Origin: Larus michahellis
Lineage: Eukaryota; Chordata; Aves; Charadriiformes; Laridae
Assembly: GCF_964199755.1 (NCBI RefSeq)
Contig: NC_133897.1
Coordinates: 132,870,125 to 132,934,124 of the forward strand
Length of the DNA: 64,000 nt
Reading direction: 5' to 3'
This document shows, piece after piece, positions 53,625-61,789 of this stretch (positions are counted from its first letter, which is position 1; each line of letters begins with the position of its first letter). The notes below the pieces were generated by a model, which worked only from the letters and a program-made list of their open reading frames with translations, made no database searches and had not been told where the DNA came from. Position numbers and translations under genes: made by a program.

Positions 53625-53828
53625 CAGCATTTCCCAAACTATTTTTCCCGTGCCCCTCTCCCAAGTGAACTCTACCGTTCGTGACCTTTCTCTCCCCCTT
53701 TCCTCCCCAACTCATCCAGCATCCAGCATTCAGGATTACAGCCGCTCATCTCAGCTTGCAGCCCTGCCAGTACCTCTCCTACTCCCCCCGTCTTTCCCAG
53801 AGGGTGAGTCCTAGTTTGGGAACTGCTG
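53625..53828. mobile_element. Non-autonomous hAT-like DNA transposon (MITE), 204 bp
   Basis: The left end CAGCATTTCCCAAACTA (53625-53641) and right end TAGTTTGGGAACTGCTG (53812-53828) are inverted repeats that agree at 15 of 17 positions when one is reverse-complemented. Ends beginning CAG and carrying TTCCCAAACT or TTCTCAAACT are characteristic of hAT-Charlie-type elements in vertebrates. The 170-base interior is C/T-rich, encodes no transposase and is consistent with a deletion derivative mobilised in trans. An 8-bp target duplication, expected for hAT, is not clear (TTCTGCCA on the left, TTTCCACT on the right), which fits an old insertion. The family name cannot be given without a repeat library. 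Confidence 0.65.
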
Positions 53829-53829
53829 T

Positions 53830-55107
53830 TTCCACTGGATTCCAGTTCCTGGCAACCTATCTGTAAAATACTTTGACCAAAAGGGAGCTGTTCCCCAGAG
53901 ACTGCGATGCTAATTCTGCTGTGTGGCGCTGGTGCGAATTCAGAGTAAATCTCCTGGCCGCACACCAGCATTGTCCTGCTGGGCTTGTCCCCGTATGTGT
54001 AAAATGGGAAAACCTCTACAACGCATTTTTGAAGTGTAGCACCTCACTCTTTTGCCCCTGAGGTTAGCTGCACTCTTTGGTTAGCAAAATGTCTCTATGC
54101 TTATTTCTATTCTGCCACAGCCCAAAAATGTTCTCCCTCTTCTGCCAACAGCCTTTATTAATTCAGATACTTTTCCTTCAAGTTTCATTAGTTATATGTT
54201 TTAAAGACGAAATCAAGCATTACTTGGGGGGTTGACAGACACAGTTTTCACTGCTGTTTCTGGAAATGTGCGGGTGTAAACTGTGTAACGCGTCTATGCC
54301 AGAGTCTTTCCCAGAGCTAGTTCTTGTCCCCGCTTTTCATTTACACTGGTGGCTCACCAGAGCCACTGACTTGCCTGAGTGAGTGGCTGCACATCTCCTG
54401 GAAGCCACTTGCTCATCCCTTACAAGGCGGAGGCAACAGCAATCCTCAGCGCTATTTGTTTACCTATCCAAATATAGATTTTAAAGGCTTATTATAGTCA
54501 TTTGACTTCGAAACATCTTGGCCCCAGAATACTGGGTAATTAAAACAAATAGACAATTTCATGGAAATTCTGCTCTTTTCTTCAAAGGTTTCTGAGTTAC
54601 TGAATCATGTCCTCTCTAAACCAGTGTATCCTTCTCCCGGTGTCTGTTTATTATTTCAAGGCTGAAACATATGCATCCAAAACAAGGAAAACAATAGTGA
54701 GATGCTTTGTGGAGAGTATGGAAGTGGAGGGAAACGATTAGAAGCTGTGATCTCAGTGGTAATGCTTAGATATAAGGCACTTGCTTGCTCATTGACCCTG
54801 AAGGGGGGACACCAGTGTGACAGACACACCATTCCTGCATCTGAGACCCACTTAGCTTCCCTGCCGTGCACCGAAGTTGGGAGAAATTGCTAGGTGTCAT
54901 CATGGCCCATGTCATCCACGGCACCTTGCGTGCTTCCGCTTTGTGACAGTAGGTGAATTAGGAGTATACAGAGAGATGTGGGGGTTTTTTTATGCCTGAA
55001 ACCCGAGAGCTGCTGCTAGTGGCCGGGGATAAGTCTATCATGAACAAAATATGTCACAGTTCCAACCCTACGCAGATGAGAGGGTTTTCTGCCTGTCTCC
55101 CCTGCAG
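53830..55107. other. Gene-free DNA
   Basis: No supported gene or repeat. Open frames of up to about 71 codons occur near 54656-54893 on both strands and look accidental. A short run of T lies at 54985-54991. Confidence 0.55.
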
Positions 55108-55279
55108 TACCATTTGTGGTGGGATGTGGATGATCTCCCCACACGCAGCCCGCGCTGCTGCTGTGCCAGAGCCACCGGCTCATCCCGGCAGAGGATGCGA
55201 AGTGGCTCCGCAGGGACGGCAGAGAGGACGTCCATCACAGCTCCTGTCAGGCCAGCACTTGAACTTGCCTGACATGTAG
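55108..55279 (+). other. Exon-like GC-rich segment (172 bp)
   Basis: A pyrimidine-rich tract ending CCCCTGCAG (acceptor AG at 55106-55107) is followed by a GC-rich, CpG-enriched stretch that stops at ATGTAG/GTGATT (donor GT at 55280-55281). Two plus-strand frames are open across nearly the whole interval and both reach a stop at its right end. Neither translation resembles a protein I know, and one is rich in arginine, serine and alanine. It may be an exon of an unannotated transcript, possibly non-coding, or a chance GC-rich patch. The donor is weaker than the acceptor. Confidence 0.25.
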
Positions 55280-55636
55280 GTGATTGCTAAATTTGTCTCC
55301 GAGACTTCTTGCAATGTACAAAAAGACAGTGATAGAGCTGCGCGGAAATATGATCTGATGTAAAGCCCCAGCGGTTTTCTACTTTTTAGAAAGGTTTTGT
55401 AATGTGTTTGAACTGGCTGCCTAGCTATCTTTGGCTGCGATTGCTAATCCTTCAATGTCCTTACCCGGTGTCCTTGATACTCTAAATTAGCTAATATTTT
55501 TAGAAGATTTTCATTTTTATTTTCGATTATGCAATGGATATATCACCGGATATTTTTCATGTCAGTATGATTAAAATGCTTAATCCCCTCAGAGAAATTT
55601 GCAATGATTTAAACCACTGTTAGAATTCAGCTTTAA

Positions 55637-55715
55637 GTTTTAGGAGAGTAAAAAACCCAGTAAATTTAGGAGGCAGTGATTTTTTCCAAAAGGTTTTTTT
55701 TCACTCTCCTAAAAC
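55637..55715. repeat. 79-bp hairpin (21-24 bp arms)
   Basis: The left arm GTTTTAGGAGAGTAAAAAACC (55637-55657) pairs with the right arm GG(T)8CACTCTCCTAAAAC (55692-55715): 13 contiguous pairs, a one-base bulge, then about 8 more pairs with slippage in the A/T run. A 34-base loop lies between them. The size suits a small palindromic MITE or a pre-miRNA-like stem-loop. No TA or 8-bp target duplication is evident at the ends, and the loop is larger than in most pre-miRNAs, so neither identity is secure. Confidence 0.6.
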
Positions 55716-55914
55716 GTTGGGACAGATTCTTTGCAGAGGCAAACACGATGCAAGTGCTATATGGATACAGGGGGACGTCATGTGCATTCATACAACTGGG
55801 GTGTCCCAGTAGTGGGGTCCCAGGCCAGCAGAGGTTTTCTAAGCAGCTGAAGGGACTATGACAGCAAAGCAGTGGTGTGCCCTGATCCAGAAGTGGGGAC
55901 AATCAAGAGACCAT

Positions 55915-56516
55915 ATAGAATCATAGAATCACAGAATCACAGAATCATAGGGTTGGAAGGGACCTCTGGAGATCATCTAGTCCAACCCCCTGCCAGAGCA
56001 GGGTCACCTAGAGCAGGTTGCACAGGAATGCGTCCAGGCAGGTTTTGAATATCTCCAGAGACGGAGACTCCACCACCTCTCTCGGCAGCCTGTGCCAGTG
56101 CTCTGCCACCCTCCAAGTAAAGAAGTTCCTCCTCATGTTTAGGTGGAACTTCCTATGCTCAAGTTTGTGCCCATTACCTCTTGTCCTGTCCCCGGGCACC
56201 ACTGAAAAGAGCCTGGCCCCATCCTCCTGACACCCACCCTTTAAGTATTTAGAAGTGTTGATAAGGTCCCCCCTCAGCCATCTTTTTTCCAGACTGGAGA
56301 CCCAAATCCCTGTCTTTCTTCATAAGAGAGGTGTTCCAGTCCCCTAATCATCTTTGTAGCCCTTTGCTGCGCCTTCTCCAGCAGTTCCCTGTCCTTCTTG
56401 AACCGGGGAGCCCAGAACTGGACACAGTACTCCAGGTGCAGCCTCACCAAGGCAGAGTAGAGGGGGAGGATGACCTCCCTCCACCTGCTGGCCACACTCT
56501 TCTTGATGCACCCCAG
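55915..56516 (-). mobile_element. CR1 LINE, 5'-truncated copy
   Basis: On the plus strand the element begins with four to five reverse-complemented octamers (AGAATCAT/AGAATCAC units at 55916-55950), followed by GGGTTGGAAGGGACCTCTGG, the standard bird CR1 3' end. It runs to about 56516, where homology stops abruptly at CCCCAG, giving a 600-bp 5'-truncated insertion in minus orientation. The sequence is close to the family pattern, with few internal changes, so it is younger than the copy at 9805 and probably of a different CR1 subfamily from the one at 18721. Confidence 0.97.
56008..56495 (-). pseudogene. CR1 ORF2 reverse-transcriptase C-terminus, frameshifted
   Basis: The minus strand encodes the tail of the CR1 polyprotein in two frames. 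The upstream part (56495 down to 56274) contains [32 protein letters not shown] and [10 protein letters not shown] small deletion just after that motif then shifts the frame and leads to an early stop. The downstream part (56202 down to 56008) contains [34 protein letters not shown] and [19 protein letters not shown], then the natural stop. The 94 bases beyond are the 3' untranslated region with the octamer tail. The endonuclease and reverse-transcriptase catalytic domains are missing, so this is a dead remnant of an enzyme that once copied CR1 RNA into DNA at a nicked target. Confidence 0.93.
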
Positions 56517-56519
56517 ACA

Positions 56520-59500
56520 TTCCTTAACACATGCATGTGTTTAGGAAGAGCCAAAGTGGTCCAGATCTCACCCTGTGGACAAGACCTGAAGCTTAAGTTG
56601 GGATGGGAAGCACTTTCAACAGTGACTGCTGCTTTGGCAAAATGACCAGAATTAAACTTCAGTGAAACAATCTTCAGAAAACCCAGTATATGAAGGACCT
56701 TGCCTGGAAGGTCTGTAATGTCATTCTGCTTGTGGAAATAAAGAACCTCAGAAAGTGCAATCTTTGCATACAAAAGATGAAATGACCTAATCAATACATT
56801 ATATTCATAAAGGAATCCTTTCTGTCAGTCAACTTTCTCCACATTTTTCAATATTCCTGACTTCAATATGTAGTGGAACTTACATATGTTCATATCTTGA
56901 TCTAATAACTATGGACCTGTATTAAATAATCATTTTTAATTTGCCTAGGTGAGGTTCAAATTTAGGCCTATGTTTCTCCAAAGTATTATTTGTATCACTT
57001 GTTTTTAATATGTTCTTTATTGTACAATCCGTATCAGAACACTTTCCAGGAAATTTCTATGGTCTAAACAAAGGTCTTTGTGATTATTAATATTCAAAAT
57101 ATAAAAAGATGCTCTGTTCTTTTTGCCTTTCTGTTTTTTAATTATTCTCTTGAGAGAGATACTGAAATTTCAGAATTACAAAGGACTTTCAAGTATATGG
57201 GAGTCAGATTTCTCCTTGGAATTGTACAGATAGTTATTTTCAAATCCAAGTGGCCTGTGAAGAGTGTCTGGGTTGTTAGAATGAATTGCTAAGTTATACG
57301 TACAGGTGCTAAGTGTTATTACGTCAAAGGGTAACTGCAGGAAATGAGATCACCCAAAGGTACCGCAGGCACTGCAATAATAAGAACTGGGTACTGCAAC
57401 CCTATTTATCCTTTGGTTTCAAATCTCCCCCTGTTAAAACCACTCATTAACTATTCTGTTGAATGCTGTGAAGGAGACCAGGCTGAGGTGGAGGGATACA
57501 ATGAATTCGGACTGAGTTTTCAATTAAAATCCACAGTCTGTTCTGTTTCTGATAATCTCTAAATTCTTTTGAAGAAATGATCATTATAACTGTGTTTAAT
57601 CTGTTCTCAAAACAGACTGTGAAATAGCCATTGTGTATGCACCTTCTGTTTTTATAACTTCTGCGCTTTGATATTGTAATTGATGCAAGTGGGTGCAATT
57701 AAATCTTTATTTGGAAACTTGCACCAAAGCAAGTCATTCAGAAAAAAGCCACCAATGTGCTTTGACTCTGGATTCTCACACATATTTGCACTTACAATCA
57801 AAGCTTTTGTTCTGTTAAACTAACAAGGGCTGTTTAGCATAAGAAAGAGTTAACACAAGCTGCCTTAGGTTGTGCTAATTTCAGGAATAACACTCCAATG
57901 GCAAAAAAATCTGCAGGAAACTATGCTGTCCTAATAAAAACGACCAATTTTTATTTTAATAGGTAACTCACCCCAAGTGGAAATGTTTATTGTTAAAAAT
58001 GATCAGTGATATGCCAACTACTACTGTCACTTAGTGATCAAACACCTCTCTCTTGATTTTTTTAAGTGAAAGAAAGATCACAAAAGAGCAGAGCAGATCT
58101 TTAGCTCAAACTACTTCTAAAATAGTCAACAAACTCCAGTACTTTCACTTGTTGGGCTTTTACATCAGCGTGTGAGACAGGCAGGGATGGAGATCTGCAA
58201 TTAGCTGCAACTCATGGTTTGTTAGCATGTCTTTATCACTAGCGCTGTGACACAGCTATTGATCAACTATCCCATTACTACGTATGATTCAGGTACTGCT
58301 GTCTTAATACTTAGCTGTGGATTCATTTCCGTGAAAGGATATTTTGTAGAAGGGTAAGCGTGATTCATTTCAGTGAAATGATTTGTCTGCTTGGTCCCAA
58401 CTGCAGGGCCAGGCTGTAAAAGTACAAAGCTCAGTTCACGCTCTCAGCTGCTTCTGGATCTGGAAAGACTACAGGTCAAAAGCTTTTTTCTTTTGCTCAG
58501 AGACTCTCAACTAAAAGGGAAAATCTCAAACACAATAAAAGATGGTATGTGTATATTTATATATTTATAAAACATAATTTCGTTTTCTTCTCAGCAAGTT
58601 CAGGTAGAACATTTTACCACCCATGAAGCAAAGTCATGATAGCACATAGTGGGTGTAGTCAGGCTTACAAGCCCTTACAGCAAGTTTAAAAACCTCTGTA
58701 TACATTTATCTGGAAAATACCATCTTGGCCTTCTTGAGACCCAAAGAAGACAACTTCAAAAGGGCACTCTTTGGCAGAACACATCTCCAGCACAAGCCAA
58801 GGTTATTTATGGGGTTCCCATGTCAGGCTATCTTCCTGACAGGAAAGGTCAGCCTCCTCACGTCTCTCAAACAAATATGGTAGAGACGCTAACCTCAGTC
58901 TAAGTCTATTGCTATGAGGAAATCAAACTCAACTCCACTGAAAACTTCTTTATTGTCGATGAGACAGGTTTAAATAACACCTGGGCTAGTGCCTGAAAAA
59001 TATGCTTGCTTTCTGATGATTGCCTTTTGAGGTAATTCAGCATCTCAGGAACAGGTCTCATCTCCTGTAGTAGCACAATTACCCATTAGCAGAGCACTTT
59101 CTTTCCCTAGTCCCATCCTTCGGTAGATGATGGTTCTCCAGTCTGACTCATGTGGAGTTTGTGTGGGTTCCAATATTTGATTTGAAGATCAGCCTAAGAC
59201 CATTTAAGATGAGACTGTCTCCCAAAGGTGATGTATTTTTTCTTCTCTCCCTTGGCAGTATGTTTCTGTGCCCTTTCTTGTGTCAGCACTAACACTTTCA
59301 TAGCTCTATGGTCTGACTAAACCTGACTGAAATTCAGCCATTTGAAAAAACAGAAAGCGGTCAGCTAATGTTTATGTAAAGGAGTGAACAGGAACAAGAA
59401 CCGGGAGGGGCAGAGCAAGGGAAAAGGATGGATTGTCACTTCCAGTGGTTTGTGCTGGATGTGAACCTGCCCTCTGAAGCTGCATCATCTGCAGCTGGCG

Positions 59501-60127
59501 TGCAGCTCCCAGCTGCCTCTGCGGAGCCAAGTGTTGTCAGGCTGCATATTCTGTCACAAATTCTGATTTTTCAGTATAAAAGTGACTTTCTGATAGCATT
59601 CAGTTTGAAGAAAATACTAGAAAGGCCTCAGATTTATTAAAGTGTGGAATGCAAACAAATTTCGAAACTGGTTGCAAAAGGGCATTTCTGTCCTTTTTTT
59701 AGAACCACGTGTACAGCCTTGGGAGGAGAATGAGCCAACTATAAAAAATATTCCGAATTCTCCAGGACGGTACAGAAGGAAGAATGGCTCTGCCTTTTAT
59801 ACTAGGCTAACTAACCAGGTTCCGCCTTCCCACTGATCAATACCAGAACGAAGGAAGAGGAAAAATATTTTCCCTCCCTTCAACCAAATGTGGAATTCAA
59901 ATAAAAACAAAATAAACCAGACAGGCAGATATTACAACTTCCTGCTCCAGTCCTTTTAAAATTCAACTTCACTGACACAAGCTTGGAAAAGATTCAGTGT
60001 CCAAAATTACCACTGAGAGTAAATAATAATTATATTTGCCATAAGGGGAGGTTTTGGGCAAGTGTCAGCCTAAGGACAGCAGATGGGACTATCTTTTGGG
60101 AGTTTCCCTTTGTTGCTGTAGTAGGTT
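56520..60127. other. Gene-free AT-rich DNA
   Basis: No supported gene; open frames are under about 120 codons. A TA-rich patch lies at 58546-58572 and the paired 21-bp dyads at 58320-58382. Otherwise no repeat was recognised. Confidence 0.6.
58320..58382. promoter_or_regulatory. Two near-identical 21-bp dyads with GAS-like (STAT) cores
   Basis: GATTCATTTCCGTGAAAGGAT (58320-58340) and a second copy at 58362-58382 agree at 19 of 21 positions and lie 42 bases apart, about four helical turns. Each contains the TTCNNNGAA pattern of STAT-family GAS sites (TTCCGTGAA at 58327-58335, TTCAGTGAA at 58369-58377). The second is a perfect 8-1-8 palindrome (TCATTTCA-G-TGAAATGA). The pairing and phasing suggest a cooperative protein-binding site or a small segmental duplication. 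Function is inferred only. Confidence 0.4.
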
Positions 60128-60137
60128 TTGTTTGAAC

Positions 60138-60390
60138 AGAGAGAAGAAGAGGAGAGGAGAGGGGAGGAGAGGAGAGGAGAGGAGAGGAGGGAAGGGAAGG
60201 GAAGGGAAGGGAAGGGAAGGGAAGGGAAGGGAAGGGAAGGGAAGGGAAGGGAAGGGAAGGGAAGGGAAGGGAAGGGAAGGGAAGGGAAGGGAAGGGAAGG
60301 GAAGGGAAGGGAAGGGAAGGGAAGGGAAGGGAAGGGAAGGGAAGGGAAGGGAAGGGAAGGGAAAAAGAAGGGAAGGGAAAAAGAGAAGAG
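60138..60390. repeat. (GAAGG)n / (GGAGA)n purine satellite, about 250 bp
   Basis: A GGAGA-type array (about 60149-60190) runs into 34 perfect, uninterrupted GAAGG units (60191-60360), then an impure tail with A-runs to about 60390. The plus strand is almost entirely purine. Regularly spaced GGG triplets separated by AA meet the usual G-quadruplex pattern many times over, and the homopurine mirror symmetry also permits triplex DNA. The array should be length-polymorphic and hard to sequence through. It forces several phases into long open frames (EGKGR repeats) that are not genes. Confidence 0.97.
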
Positions 60391-61380
60391 CTGAAGGGCT
60401 ACTCAGGCCAACAGTGGCGTCAGGAGCAGCAAATGCTTTTCCAGCCAGACTTCCATTTTGCCCCTTTCAATCCTGCCCCTTTCCTCTCTCCTGTGTCCCT
60501 TTCCCTTTAGAGGTTATATTCTGGGAAGTGCCAAGGGACTGCCTAAGTAGAGACAGGGAGCGTGACTGCTGTGTTAAAGGGCAGTGGGGGAGAGCTGTGG
60601 GTACCGAGAAGGGGGAAGCCATGAGGGTGAAGATCCTCCTGTGCCACAAGAATCGAACAGAAACTGAACAGTGCAGAGAGGGCCAGACTGTCAGAAGGGT
60701 CAGGAATCTTTCTCACCCACAGCCTTTCAGAAATGCCACAGGCACCAGCCTCTGCAGCCCAATGTCTTTTTTCAGACTCTGTCCTTTGTGAAAACCTCCC
60801 TGAAATGCATCAAACCCTGTTAGCATGCCTTTCCTGCAACTGTTCCCCTAAAACCTTTTGTTAACCCCTCCAAAACCTTTCCCCTTCTTTGAAGACCCTC
60901 CATCTCCTTGCTGCCCAGCTTGAATGCCCTCAGCCTCTTTTGATTTCCTGAAATTTGACTAATACCTTCTTGTTCTCCAAAGTACAATGACTTTTTCCAT
61001 CCCGTCTCCCCCAAATCTTTCTGTCACTACTCCAACACTGAATTTTGCCTATCCTTTCTTCATCCTTGGGACAACACAATTGCACCTAGTCCATACAGCC
61101 AAACAATCTGCTGCTCACTAGGCCCCTTAGATGGCATCACTCACACCTGCCTAAACTAGCTCTGCTTGGAAAGAAATGACATCTGTCTTTATCACTGAAG
61201 ACCCCCGTCAACATCAATATAGGACTTGCACCTGTTCTTCGGACATTTTATACATCCAGAGGGATTGTTCTAACCTGCAAAATAATCATGATGTCTTCCA
61301 GCAACTCTCCACTCCACGTTAACAATTCCCTCTTGGCCTTTTTCAATATTACGTTTCAGTTTTTACTCTGTCACTTTTTC
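60391..61380. other. Gene-free, strongly G-poor and C-rich plus strand
   Basis: No supported gene. From about 60780 the plus strand is depleted in G: in 60841-61080 I count 23 G against 81 C in 240 bases. There are many CCTTT/CCCC phrases but no tandem periodicity. The skew is unusual next to a purine-rich satellite of opposite sense. No retroviral or transposon motif was recognised. Confidence 0.6.
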
Positions 61381-61680
61381 AGTTTTCTCTACAATGAATT
61401 TTTTTTACTGACACAAGATGTGATGTTTTCAGGAGATGAACGAGAGGTTTTGGCAGTAGAATGAAGACATTCTGGGATTTTGGCACCTAGAAAGGGAATG
61501 ACAAGTGGTTTGGGTCAGTGGGATAAGCACATGAACTTCCTTTTTTTCTTTTCTTAAAGTAGCCGTCTACATTTAAATTGTTATCTAACGGTCATGTTTA
61601 TAAACGTACTGTTATATGATGTTTGTATTTGTTTTTCAATCTATCATAATCCTTAATTTAGGGCCAGCAACAAGAATTTA

Positions 61681-61789
61681 GATATAGAATTATATACATA
61701 TGATCCTATACATACATATATTTTAGATGTGCATATATCTTTAATTCTACATGTCAATATTATCTATACATGTCTACACATACATTTTA
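61681..61789. repeat. TA/CA-rich low-complexity stretch
   Basis: About 110 bp rich in ATATA, CATACATATA and TATACATGTC phrases. It is a degenerate dinucleotide-type region without a clean unit. Confidence 0.65.

Noticed and set aside
60054-60791. 245-codon open frame on the plus strand
   Set aside because: Its middle is the GAAGG satellite translated as EGKGR repeats. The flanking parts have no recognisable domain. The same satellite also opens an overlapping frame (60128-60394), as pentanucleotide repeats without stops must.
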